Assembly (NCBI GenBank): GCA_032127075.1
Contig: JAQAZZ010000142.1
Span: 1 to 16,343, forward strand
Length of the DNA: 16,343 nt
Reading direction: 5' to 3'
Origin: GCA-2699445 sp032127075
Lineage (GTDB): Bacteria > Actinomycetota > Actinomycetes > S36-B12 > GCA-2699445
Shown: piece by piece, positions 7,102 to 14,449 of the stretch
Position numbering within the stretch: the stretch's first letter is position 1
Layout: each line of letters begins with the position of its first letter
The notes under the pieces: generated by a model
Told to the model about the DNA's origin: nothing
Seen by the model: the letters and a program-made list of their open reading frames with translations, nothing else
Databases searched by the model: none
Position numbers and translations under genes: made by a program

Positions 7102-8511
7102 CTACCAACTCCTCATCTCGCGTACGTTGCACCCGGGGTCGAGGCTGCGGCGCAGCGCACGCTTCGACTTCTTGTACCGTCGCGAACCGGCCACGTTGCG
7201 GAGTTCGTAGGGGTCCTCGGCGTAGTCGTACAACTCCTGCGTCCCGTCGGCGTACTTCAGGAACAGGAACCTGGTTGTGCGTACGCCGCAATAGGCGGGG
7301 CGTCGTACGATGCCGCCGCGGGTTCGGCTGGCCTCCAGCGGCAGGCTGGTGCGCGCGGCGCCGAGCAGGGACAGACCCTCACCGGTGCGGACTGCGCCGG
7401 CGAGTTCCGCCAGAGTTGCGGTCACGTCGAGTTGGTTGACCAGTCTGGTGGACGTGGATCCCGGCACACCCGCCTGCTCGGTGCCCTCGGGATATTTCAC
7501 CAGCAGCGGGATCCGCGATGACAGCAGATAGGGGTGGCGCTTCAGCCGCAGCCGGTGCTCGCCCCACGCATACCCGTTGTCGGTCAGATAGACCACGGCC
7601 GTGTTGGACAGGTCGCGGTGGGTCTCCTGCGCTTGGACGATCCTGCGGACGTTGGCGTCCATTGCCATCAGGGTTTGGGACTGTTGATCGGCGATGCGGC
7701 GCAGTTTCTTCCGGCTGGGATTCAGCCCCCGCAGCCAGCGCGGCTTGTCGCGCATGTTCTTCTCCAGGAACGACGGGTTCTTGAACTCGCCGGTTCGCCG
7801 GAATCGCTTCAGCAGGCGCTTGTCCGCCACGCCGCTGTAGGGGCCGGCATCGAAGGGGGCGTGTGGCGCAGGAGGGGTGTAGAGGATGAACTGGGGGACC
7901 TCTGCGTCGGCGGTCTGGATCTGCCGCACCACCGCGTCGCCCAGCACGTCGGGGGCGTAGCCCTTGGGCAGGCCGACGACCTTGTTCCAGTAGGCCATGC
8001 CCTTCTCCTCGACCTGATAGGTGTGGAACACATCCCAGCCGAGTGGGACCCGCCCCCGCCCGCCATCACGGTTGTAGTAGTTCATGTACTTGCCGAACAG
8101 CGATGTCTGGTAGCCGGAGTCCTGCAGGCTCCGCGGCAGCGTCGGCCCCGTCCACCGACGGAAGGCCGCGAAGGCGGAGTTGCGCCCCTCATTCTCCCAG
8201 ACGCTGGTCGTGTGGGCGTATTCGCCGGTGAGGAAAGTGGCCCGGGCCGGGCAGCACAGGTTGGTGGGGACCTCCGCCCTGGGGTAGTACACGCCGCTGG
8301 AGCCGAAGAACGACCAGGTGTACGGCATGGCTCGTTCGGTGCCGGCGCGCTGGTCGTCGGTCATGATCACGATGATGTCCGGCTTGTCGGCCGAGACTGC
8401 TGGATCTGCTTCGGCAGTCGGCGACGTGCCAGCCTGCGACACGGGTGCCGCGACAGCCACGGCGGTGAGGGCCGCCACGAGGGCGGTCACGGACCTGGTA
8501 CGCACTCCCAC
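7102..8511 (-). CDS. Secreted sulfatase (alkaline phosphatase superfamily, formylglycine type)
   Basis: This 469-residue hydrolase probably removes sulfate esters outside the membrane; the substrate is unknown. The N-terminus is a Sec-type signal peptide: Arg residues at 4 and 6, a hydrophobic run at about 8-22 and possible cleavage after SQA (residue 27). The metal-binding start of the fold is IIVIMTDDQ (Asp52, Asp53). The sulfatase signature is CCPARATFLTG; C86 of C-x-P-A-R is the residue that would become formylglycine. GKYMNYY and the late block YLTDNGYAWGEH are typical of arylsulfatase and N-acetylglucosamine-6-sulfatase-like members. The GTG at 8511 is used; a second GTG two codons in is possible. 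No formylglycine-generating enzyme gene lies in the window, so activation must be encoded elsewhere. It is transcribed opposite to its left neighbour and lies downstream of the SRPBCC gene on the same strand, 165 bases apart. Confidence 0.9.
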   Translation of the reverse strand: MGVRTRSVTALVAALTAVAVAAPVSQAGTSPTAEADPAVSADKPDIIVIMTDDQRAGTERAMPYTWSFFGSSGVYYPRAEVPTNLCCPARATFLTGEYAHTTSVWENEGRNSAFAAFRRWTGPTLPRSLQDSGYQTSLFGKYMNYYNRDGGRGRVPLGWDVFHTYQVEEKGMAYWNKVVGLPKGYAPDVLGDAVVRQIQTADAEVPQFILYTPPAPHAPFDAGPYSGVADKRLLKRFRRTGEFKNPSFLEKNMRDKPRWLRGLNPSRKKLRRIADQQSQTLMAMDANVRRIVQAQETHRDLSNTAVVYLTDNGYAWGEHRLRLKRHPYLLSSRIPLLVKYPEGTEQAGVPGSTSTRLVNQLDVTATLAELAGAVRTGEGLSLLGAARTSLPLEASRTRGGIVRRPAYCGVRTTRFLFLKYADGTQELYDYAEDPYELRNVAGSRRYKKSKRALRRSLDPGCNVREMRSW

Positions 8512-8530
8512 GGTTCACCCGCTGTCCCGG

Positions 8531-8536
8531 AGGGTA
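8531..8536 (-). promoter_or_regulatory. Candidate -10 element (TACCCT) for the sulfatase gene
   Basis: On the minus strand TACCCT ends 19 bases before the GTG start, the same hexamer as before lspA. It would give a leader of roughly a dozen bases containing GGGTG. No convincing -35 box is visible. Confidence 0.3.
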
Positions 8537-8591
8537 GCCACGCCTGGCTCGGCGCCGCGAATCCCCGACTCACTGTCACTATCGCACCTTC

Positions 8592-8611
8592 CCCTCCCGC
8601 TGTTGGGAGGG
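8592..8611. terminator. 7-bp hairpin between SRPBCC and sulfatase genes
   Basis: CCCTCCC (8592-8598) and GGGAGGG (8605-8611) form a perfect stem around a 6-base loop, GCTGTT. On the minus strand it lies 66 bases beyond the stop of the SRPBCC gene and before the sulfatase promoter region, a fitting place to end the first transcript. There is no T-run. Confidence 0.4.
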
Positions 8612-8676
8612 AGCCGGACAGAGCGCTCGGCGGACCACTGTCAGGCGGGCCACCCCACCTGCGGGTGATCCCAGAC

Positions 8677-9120
8677 TCAGGCTGCGGCTTTGGCCTCCAC
8701 CTGCTTCTTCAGGTTGGCAAGCATCGCTTCGACGCCACCCGCGTGCTCCTTGACCATCATTCCCTCGATCGGTTTGCCCAGAGCCGGGATGTTGTAGTGC
8801 CATTCACCCTCGGCGGTTACCTTGGTGCCGCCGTCGCTGGGCTCGAATGTGAAGACCCAGATGGGGTTCTCGGCGAAGAAGTGCGCCTTGGCAACGATGC
8901 GCTGCCCGGGGACCACCTCGGTGTACTCGACGCTTCCCGTCACATGGAAGCCGAGGAAGCGCGTGTTCAACTTGGCGGAGGTGCCGACGCCGTCGGGCTT
9001 GACGTCGACATCCGTCAGATCCAAGTCTTCCCATTCCCACAGTTTCCCGACGTCCAACGCGAAATCGAACACGGAATCCACCGGGGCGTCGACTGTGATG
9101 CTGCGTGTCAGTGTGGCCAT
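8677..9120 (-). CDS. SRPBCC-fold (START/polyketide cyclase-like) protein
   Basis: This 147-residue protein has a single helix-grip domain of the SRPBCC superfamily, which binds hydrophobic ligands in a central cavity. The opening ATLTRSITVDAPVDSVFDFALD is the characteristic first strand and helix. The strand-rich middle includes VEYTEVVPGQRIVAKAHF, WVFTFEPSDGGTKVTAEGEW. The last third is the long C-terminal helix (EHAGGVEAMLANLKKQVEAKA). No catalytic residues can be assigned and the ligand is unknown. I chose the ATG at 9120 over an in-frame GTG at 9129 because AAGGTG precedes the ATG at good spacing and the extra residues MNP add nothing to the fold. The gene shares a divergent upstream region with the methyltransferase-like gene. 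It is ordinary-looking, of the type often annotated as conserved hypothetical in actinobacteria. Confidence 0.85.
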   Translation of the reverse strand: MATLTRSITVDAPVDSVFDFALDVGKLWEWEDLDLTDVDVKPDGVGTSAKLNTRFLGFHVTGSVEYTEVVPGQRIVAKAHFFAENPIWVFTFEPSDGGTKVTAEGEWHYNIPALGKPIEGMMVKEHAGGVEAMLANLKKQVEAKAAA

Positions 9121-9146
9121 TGGATTCACCTTCCCTTCCAGGTCTC

Positions 9147-9152
9147 ACGCTA
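9147..9152 (-). promoter_or_regulatory. Candidate -10 element (TAGCGT) for the SRPBCC gene
   Basis: On the minus strand TAGCGT fits TANNNT, with TGCCCA 17 bases upstream as a weak -35. It lies 26 bases before the ATG at 9120. The match is modest and high-GC DNA gives such hits by chance. Confidence 0.25.
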
Positions 9153-9245
9153 GGCAGGCAACCCCCGGTTGGGCAGAGTCGTCGGTCCTGATCGCCGGGC
9201 CGGAAGTCCCGTCGGGCGGCGAACTCATCAGGGGTTGGGCGCCGA

Positions 9246-9251
9246 TACCGT
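9246..9251 (+). promoter_or_regulatory. Candidate -10 element (TACCGT) for the methyltransferase-like gene
   Basis: TACCGT followed by AGGG lies about 27 bases before the TTG start at 9279, giving a short leader that contains the GAGAGGA ribosome-binding site at 9263-9269. No -35 box is clear. Confidence 0.3.
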
Positions 9252-9278
9252 AGGGCTGCGGCGAGAGGATGGGCGGTC

Positions 9279-9902
9279 TTGGCTACGTGGTCTCAGTACC
9301 GGGGCACGATCGGTGACCGCTCGGGCGCCTTCGCCGCGATCAGTGCGGTTCGACACGTTGAGCGGGCGCTGTACCCGGGCTGCTACGTGGACCTGTCCCC
9401 GTCCGCTGCAATCGCCGCGGTCACCTATGTCGATCTCGACAGCCGCGCCGCCCGATTCTTCGCCGACCCGGGCGGGGTCAGCGCCCAGCTGACGGGCTTC
9501 ACCCGGCCGGGCGCGGGGACCGAGGTGGAATTCCTTGCCGTCGACTACACCGAACCACTGCCGCTGCCAGACGCGGGCTACGACCTGCTGATCTCGCTGT
9601 TCGCGCCTGCGGTCTGGGACAGTTGCCGCCGGTATCTGCAGCCCGGCGGCTTGCTTCTGGCAAACACCAGCTACGGGGACGCCAGCCTCGCCGCACTCGA
9701 CCCCAACCTTCGGCTCGTGGCCATCGTGCTGCATCAAGACGGTCGCTACCGCCTCGAAACGGATCACCTCGATACGTATCTCGTCGCCGGTGATCCGCGA
9801 TCTGCGGACTCTGAGGCGATCCGTCGCACCAGGCGGGGGATCGACTACACGCGACCCGCGTGGGCCTACCTGTTCGAGGCGGTTGCGGGGGTCGGCCGGT
9901 AG
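9279..9902 (+). CDS. Putative class I SAM-methyltransferase-like protein
   Basis: This is a 207-residue protein with a Rossmann-like pattern. A strand and acidic end (VTYVDLDSRAARFF) looks like motif II. VEFLAVDYTEPLPLPDAGYDLLISLFAP resembles motifs III and IV, where a methyltransferase has the D-x-x-x-L-P...FD core. RRYLQPGGLLLANT matches the post-IV strand of such enzymes. The usual glycine-rich motif I is missing: the equivalent region reads CYVDLSPSAAIAAV. Binding of SAM is therefore uncertain and the substrate is unknown. The TTG start at 9279 is supported by GAGAGGA (9263-9269) at good spacing; an ATG at 9269 is out of frame. It stands alone between the divergent SRPBCC gene and the hut operon. 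It could equally be a non-catalytic relative. Confidence 0.65.
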   Translation: MATWSQYRGTIGDRSGAFAAISAVRHVERALYPGCYVDLSPSAAIAAVTYVDLDSRAARFFADPGGVSAQLTGFTRPGAGTEVEFLAVDYTEPLPLPDAGYDLLISLFAPAVWDSCRRYLQPGGLLLANTSYGDASLAALDPNLRLVAIVLHQDGRYRLETDHLDTYLVAGDPRSADSEAIRRTRRGIDYTRPAWAYLFEAVAGVGR

Positions 9903-9906
9903 CAGC

Positions 9907-9951
9907 CGGGGGGCCGCCTGGCCACGTGGGTGATCCGGTTTCGGCCCCCCG
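9907..9951 (+). terminator. Strong GC hairpin after the methyltransferase-like gene, just before hutH
   Basis: CGGGGGGCCG (9907-9916) and CGGCCCCCCG (9942-9951) form a perfect 10-bp stem with a 25-base loop. The hairpin begins four bases after the upstream stop codon and ends 19 bases before the hutH ATG. It could end the upstream transcript. Because the loop and right arm occupy the place where a hutH -35 region and operator would sit, it could also be regulatory. No T-run follows. Confidence 0.5.
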
Positions 9952-9970
9952 TGGCTGGTTCAATGCAGAT

Positions 9971-11539
9971 ATGGCCTCCCCTGTGGACCTGGACGCAGTG
10001 ACGGTGGCCGACGTCGTGTCCGTGGCCCGAACGGGCCGAGAGGTCCACATCACGGGGCCGGTCCGCGAGCGAATCGCCGCCGGTGCCGCGATCGTGTCCG
10101 GTCTGGCGGACTCCCCCGTTCCCGCTTACGGGGTCTCCACCGGGTTCGGAGCACTGGCGTCGCTGTCGATCCCACCGCAACGACGGGCAGCGCTACAGGT
10201 GAGCCTCATCCGCAGCCACGCTGCGGGCACCGGCGCACCGGTGCCCGCGGAGGTGGTGCGCGGGCTCATGCTGCTGCGGCTGCGCACTCTGGCATCCGGC
10301 CGGACTGGCGTGCGCCCGACGGTGGCGGACACGCTGGCCGCGATGCTGAACACCGGTATCACGCCGGTGGTGCGGGAGTACGGGTCGTTGGGATGCAGCG
10401 GCGACCTCGCTCCGCTGGCCCATATCGCCCTGGCGGCGATGGGTGAGGGCGAGGTCCTGGGCGCCGGCGGACACCGGCCTGCAGCCGATGCCCTCGCTGA
10501 GGCGGGCATCGCTTCGGTGGTGTTCGCGGAGAAGGAGGGCCTGGCGCTCATCAACGGCACTGACGGGATGTTGGGGATGCTCTGCTTGGCGCTGGCCGAT
10601 CTCGACGACCTCCTGTGCCTGGCTGACGTCACAGCCGCGATGACGGTTGAGGCGCTGCTGGCCACCGACCGGGTGTTCGCGGCGGATCTGATCGCGATGC
10701 GGCCGCAGGAGGGGCAGGCCTCGGCGGCGGCCAACATGCGCCAGGTCCTCGCCGGTTCGCCGATCATGGCCAGCCACCGGGCCGACACCACCCACGTGGT
10801 GCAGGACCCCTACTCGCTGCGGTGCGCCCCGCAGGTGGCAGGTGCGGTGCGCGACACCGCCGCCCACGCGGCAGCAGTGGCGCGGCGCGAACTCGCCGCC
10901 GTCATCGACAACCCGGTGGTGCTTCCCGACGGCCGGGTCGAATCCAACGGCAACTTCCACGGGGCGCCGGTGGGCTATGTGTTGGACTTCCTCGCCATCG
11001 CCGCGGCGGACCTCGCCAGCATCGCCGAGCGGCGTATCGACAACACGCTGGACCGCAACCGATCCCGCGGTCTGCCGCCGTTCCTCGCCCATGAACCCGG
11101 CGTTGACTCCGGCTACATGATCGCCCAGTACGCCGCTGCCGGCATCGTCTCCACGATGAAGGGTCTCGCGGCCCCCGCCAGCGTGGATTCCATCCCCAGC
11201 TCAGCCATGCAAGAGGACCACGTGGCCATGGGGTGGGCCGCTGGCCTGAAACTGCGTCGCGCCATCGACGGGCTCACCCGGGTGCTGGCCATCGAACTCA
11301 TGGCCGCGGGGCGGGCGCTGGACCTGCGTGCGCCGCTGCGCCCCGCCCCGGGCACCACGGCCGCGGTGAGGGAGCTGCGCACAGCAGTCCCCGGCCCCGG
11401 ACCCGACCGCATCACCAGCGCGCAGATCGAAGCGGCCGTGGACCTCGTGGCAACAGGGAAGGCCCTGCGCGCGGTGGAAGACGCCGTAGGACCGCTGCGG
11501 CGACTGGATCTGGCCGGCCGAGCCGGTCCGGACGCTTGA
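9971..11539 (+). CDS. hutH: Histidine ammonia-lyase
   Basis: This 522-residue cytoplasmic enzyme removes ammonia from L-histidine to give trans-urocanate, the first step of histidine breakdown. The MIO cofactor triad is in the block GSLGCSGDLAPLAH: residues 142-144 are Cys-Ser-Gly instead of the commoner Ala-Ser-Gly, a variant annotated in actinobacterial HutH (Cys-Gly imidazolinone). Y53 in AYGVSTGFG matches the catalytic Tyr53 of the Pseudomonas enzyme. Further family blocks are NGTDGMLG, QDPYSLRCAPQ, ESNGNFHG and SSAMQEDHVAMGW. The ATG at 9971 is chosen because family similarity begins there; upstream codons run through the hairpin. No Shine-Dalgarno sequence precedes it, so the message may be leaderless. 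It is the first gene of hutHUIG; hutU starts 14 bases after its stop. Confidence 0.96.
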   Translation: MASPVDLDAVTVADVVSVARTGREVHITGPVRERIAAGAAIVSGLADSPVPAYGVSTGFGALASLSIPPQRRAALQVSLIRSHAAGTGAPVPAEVVRGLMLLRLRTLASGRTGVRPTVADTLAAMLNTGITPVVREYGSLGCSGDLAPLAHIALAAMGEGEVLGAGGHRPAADALAEAGIASVVFAEKEGLALINGTDGMLGMLCLALADLDDLLCLADVTAAMTVEALLATDRVFAADLIAMRPQEGQASAAANMRQVLAGSPIMASHRADTTHVVQDPYSLRCAPQVAGAVRDTAAHAAAVARRELAAVIDNPVVLPDGRVESNGNFHGAPVGYVLDFLAIAAADLASIAERRIDNTLDRNRSRGLPPFLAHEPGVDSGYMIAQYAAAGIVSTMKGLAAPASVDSIPSSAMQEDHVAMGWAAGLKLRRAIDGLTRVLAIELMAAGRALDLRAPLRPAPGTTAAVRELRTAVPGPGPDRITSAQIEAAVDLVATGKALRAVEDAVGPLRRLDLAGRAGPDA

Positions 11540-11546
11540 AAGGGGA
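11540..11546 (+). promoter_or_regulatory. Ribosome binding site of hutU
   Basis: AAGGGGAG overlaps the region just after the hutH stop and lies about seven bases before the ATG at 11554. It decides the hutU start against longer upstream readings that run inside hutH. Confidence 0.7.
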
Positions 11547-11553
11547 GCGGACC

Positions 11554-13221
11554 ATGTCCCACAACCTCGGAACGGCGATGCCGGTGCGGGCGGCGCGGGG
11601 CGCTTCCCGCACCGCACTGGGCTGGCCCCAAGAGGCGGCGATGCGGATGCTCGCCAACAACCTCGACCCCGAAGTGGCTGAAGACCCCGACCGGCTGGTG
11701 GTCTATGGCGGCTCCGGCAGGGCTGCACGCGACTGGCCGAGCTACTCCGCGTTGATGCGCACCCTGGCGACGCTGCGCGACGACGAGACGATGCTGGTGC
11801 AGTCCGGTCGCCCCGTCGGCGTGATGCGCACCCACGAATGGGCGCCGCGGGTGCTGATCGCCAACTCCAACCTGGTCGGCGACTGGGCGAACTGGCCCGA
11901 GTTCCGCCGACTGGAAGCCCTGGGGTTGACGATGTACGGACAGATGACCGCCGGCTCCTGGATCTACATCGGCACCCAGGGCATCCTGCAGGGCACCTAC
12001 GAGACATTCGGGGCAGTGGCGGCCAAGCATTTCGGCGGCAGCCTCACCGGCACCCTGACGTTGACCGCGGGCTGCGGGGGGATGGGCGGCGCGCAGCCGT
12101 TGGCCGTCACCCTCAACGGGGGTGTCTGCCTGATCGCCGACGTGGACCCGGAGCGGCTGCGCCGCCGCCACGAGTTCCGCTACCTCGACGAGTGGACCGA
12201 CGATCTCGACGCCGCCGTTGCTGCGGCGCTGGCGGCGAAGGGGGAGGGCCGTGCCCACAGCGTCGGTGTGGTGGGCAACGCTGCCCACGTCCTGCCCGAA
12301 CTGCTGCGCCGCGGCATCGAGGTGGACATCGTCACCGACCAGACTTCGGCCCACGACCCGTTGGCCTACCTGCCCCTGGGGATCAGCCTGGACGACTGGC
12401 ATGTCGAGGCGGAACGCGACCCGCAGCGCTTCACCGAACTGGCGCGCGAATCGATGGCGCGACACGTCGAGGCGATGGTGGGCTTCCTCGACGCCGGGTC
12501 GCAAGTGTTCGACTACGGCAACTCCATCCGCAGTGAGGCGCTGTCGGGCGGCTGCGCGCGCGCCTTCGACTTCCCGGGCTTCGTGCCCGCCTACATCCGG
12601 CCCCTGTTCTGCGAGGGGAAGGGGCCGTTCCGCTGGGTGGCGCTGTCCGGCGACCCGCGCGACATCGCTGAAACCGACCGGGCGGTTCTGGAGCTGTTCC
12701 CCGACAACGAGCCGCTGGCCCGCTGGATCCGCGCCGCGGGGCAGCGGGTCGCGTTCCAGGGCCTCCCGGCGCGGATCTGCTGGCTCGGCTACGGGGAGCG
12801 GGACAAGGCCGGACTTGCCTTCAACGATCTCGTCGCCGCCGGCAAGGTGGCCGCTCCCATCGTCATCGGCCGCGACCACCTCGACTGCGGCTCCGTCGCC
12901 TCGCCCTACCGGGAGACCGAGGCCATGCGCGACGGCAGCGACGCGATCGCCGACTGGCCGCTGCTCAACGCCTTGGTCAACACCGCCTCGGGAGCATCCT
13001 GGGTGTCCATCCACCACGGCGGCGGTGTGGGCATGGGCCGTTCGATCCATGCCGGACAGGTATCGGTCGCCGACGGGACGGCGCTGGCCGCGGAGAAGCT
13101 GGAGCGGGTGCTGACGAACGACCCCGGCATGGGTGTGGTGCGCCACGTCGATGCCGGATATCCCGAAGCGCAGGCTGTCGCCGACCAATGCGGGGTGCAC
13201 ATCCCCATGCAGGAGGACTGA
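11554..13221 (+). CDS. hutU: Urocanate hydratase (urocanase)
   Basis: This 555-residue NAD-dependent enzyme hydrates urocanate to 4-imidazolone-5-propionate, the second step of the pathway. The nucleotide-binding segment TAGCGGMGGAQPLA is present. The block FDFPGFVPAYIRPLFCEGKGPFRW is strongly conserved in the family. C409, in LPARICWLGYGERD, corresponds in position to Cys410 of the Pseudomonas enzyme. The C-terminal block HHGGGVGMGRSIHAGQ is complete. Length equals that of the family. The N-terminus MSHNLGTAMPVRAARG is somewhat longer before the GWPQEAAMRMLANNLDP block, as in other actinobacteria. The stop is one base before the hutI start, and the hutI ribosome binding site lies in the last codons of this gene, so expression is likely coupled. 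Confidence 0.97.
   Translation: MSHNLGTAMPVRAARGASRTALGWPQEAAMRMLANNLDPEVAEDPDRLVVYGGSGRAARDWPSYSALMRTLATLRDDETMLVQSGRPVGVMRTHEWAPRVLIANSNLVGDWANWPEFRRLEALGLTMYGQMTAGSWIYIGTQGILQGTYETFGAVAAKHFGGSLTGTLTLTAGCGGMGGAQPLAVTLNGGVCLIADVDPERLRRRHEFRYLDEWTDDLDAAVAAALAAKGEGRAHSVGVVGNAAHVLPELLRRGIEVDIVTDQTSAHDPLAYLPLGISLDDWHVEAERDPQRFTELARESMARHVEAMVGFLDAGSQVFDYGNSIRSEALSGGCARAFDFPGFVPAYIRPLFCEGKGPFRWVALSGDPRDIAETDRAVLELFPDNEPLARWIRAAGQRVAFQGLPARICWLGYGERDKAGLAFNDLVAAGKVAAPIVIGRDHLDCGSVASPYRETEAMRDGSDAIADWPLLNALVNTASGASWVSIHHGGGVGMGRSIHAGQVSVADGTALAAEKLERVLTNDPGMGVVRHVDAGYPEAQAVADQCGVHIPMQED
13211..13216 (+). promoter_or_regulatory. Ribosome binding site of hutI
   Basis: AGGAGG lies inside the last codons of hutU, six bases before the GTG at 13223. 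It chooses that GTG over an in-frame reading starting at 13133 inside hutU. Confidence 0.8.
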
Positions 13222-13222
13222 C

Positions 13223-14449
13223 GTGGCCGCTGACACCGACGAGCCAGTTGCGGTGCTGCTGACCGGCATCGGCGAACTGGTCACCAACAACGTCGACGAC
13301 GCCGCGACTCCGCAGCAGGCGCTCGGGGTGCTGCACGATGCGGCGGTGGTGTGGTGGGGCGGGATGGTGGCCTGGATCGGTGCAGCGGCGGAGGCCCCGG
13401 CGGCGGATGTCCGGGTGGATTGCGGCGGCCGGGCGGTCCTTCCTGGATTCGTGGACAGCCACTCCCACCTGGTGTTCGCCGGTCACCGCGCTGAAGAGTT
13501 CGCCGCCCGTATGGCTGGCCGGCCCTACTCCGCCGGCGGGATTCGTCGCACGGTCGAAGCCACCCGCGCTGCCGGCGACGATGACCTGCGCGCCAACACT
13601 GCCGGCCTGGTTGCCGAGCTGCTGCGCTCGGGCAGCACCACCTTCGAGATCAAGTCCGGCTACGGACTGACCGTCGCCGACGAACGCCGCAGCCTGGCCG
13701 TCGCCGGACAGTTCACGCGAGAGACAACCTTCCTGGGCGCCCACGTGGTGCCGCCGGAGTATGAGCGTGACCGCCGCGGCTACCTGGACCTCGTCACCGG
13801 TCCCATGCTCGACGCCTGCGCCCCGGCGGCTCGGTGGGTGGACGTGTTCTGCGATGCGGGCGCGTTCGACGCCGACGAGGCGCGGGAAGTCCTGGCCGCC
13901 GGCAAGGAGCGCGGACTCACCCCGCGGGTGCACGCCAACCAGCTGCGGCCGGGACCCGGCGTGCAGGTCGCCGTGGAATCCGGGGCTGCGTCGGCCGACC
14001 ACTGCACGCACCTGTCCGACGCCGACATCGAGGCGCTGGCGGGGCGGGCCGGCAGCCGCAAGCCCACCGTGGCCACCCTCCTGCCCGGGGCGGAGTTCTC
14101 CACCCGCTCGCCCTACCCCGACGCCCGCAGGCTGCTCGATGCGGGGATCCCGGTTGCGCTCGCCACCGACTGCAACCCCGGGACCAGCTACACCACGTCC
14201 ATGCCGCTGTGCATCGCGCTGGCCGTGAGGGAGATGGGCATGACCGTCCCGGAGGCCCTGCGCGCGGCCACCGTCGGCGGCGCCACGGCGCTGCGCCGCG
14301 AGGACGTGGGGCGAGTCTGTCCAGGAGGGCCAGCGGACCTCGTCGTCTTGAACGCTCCCACCTACCTGCATCTGGCATACCGGCCCGGCGTGGACCTTGT
14401 GCACCAGGTGTGGCGCTCCGGTCGGCTGGTATCGGGGCAGCGGCCATGA
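13223..14449 (+). CDS. hutI: Imidazolonepropionase
   Basis: This 408-residue metal-dependent hydrolase of the amidohydrolase superfamily opens the imidazolone ring to yield N-formimidoyl-L-glutamate. The metal site starts with DSHSHLVFAGHR (H80, H82), followed by the ring-substrate block EIKSGYGL. Other metal or substrate residues are H237 in HANQ, SADHCTHL and D316 in ATDCNPGTSYTTSMP. The N-terminal beta-sandwich is split as in other family members, with LPGF just before the HxH. The GTG start is fixed by the AGGAGG site. Its last four bases, ATGA, overlap the start of the arginase-family gene, implying coupled translation. Function is secure. Confidence 0.96.
   Translation: MAADTDEPVAVLLTGIGELVTNNVDDAATPQQALGVLHDAAVVWWGGMVAWIGAAAEAPAADVRVDCGGRAVLPGFVDSHSHLVFAGHRAEEFAARMAGRPYSAGGIRRTVEATRAAGDDDLRANTAGLVAELLRSGSTTFEIKSGYGLTVADERRSLAVAGQFTRETTFLGAHVVPPEYERDRRGYLDLVTGPMLDACAPAARWVDVFCDAGAFDADEAREVLAAGKERGLTPRVHANQLRPGPGVQVAVESGAASADHCTHLSDADIEALAGRAGSRKPTVATLLPGAEFSTRSPYPDARRLLDAGIPVALATDCNPGTSYTTSMPLCIALAVREMGMTVPEALRAATVGGATALRREDVGRVCPGGPADLVVLNAPTYLHLAYRPGVDLVHQVWRSGRLVSGQRP

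Noticed and set aside
7534..9153. 539-codon plus-strand frame across the sulfatase and SRPBCC genes
   Set aside because: It spans two recognisable minus-strand genes and their gap and has no domain of its own.
9924..9931. CCACGTGG palindrome in the loop of the hairpin as an operator
   Set aside because: An 8-base palindrome is easily met by chance in this composition and no matching regulator is present.
9860..9970. N-terminal extension of hutH
   Set aside because: It runs through the upstream gene end and the hairpin. Family similarity and Y53/C142 numbering fit the ATG at 9971.
11113..13290. 725-codon open frame antisense to hutH/hutU
   Set aside because: No motif and no start signal; the opposite strand codes a clear urocanase.
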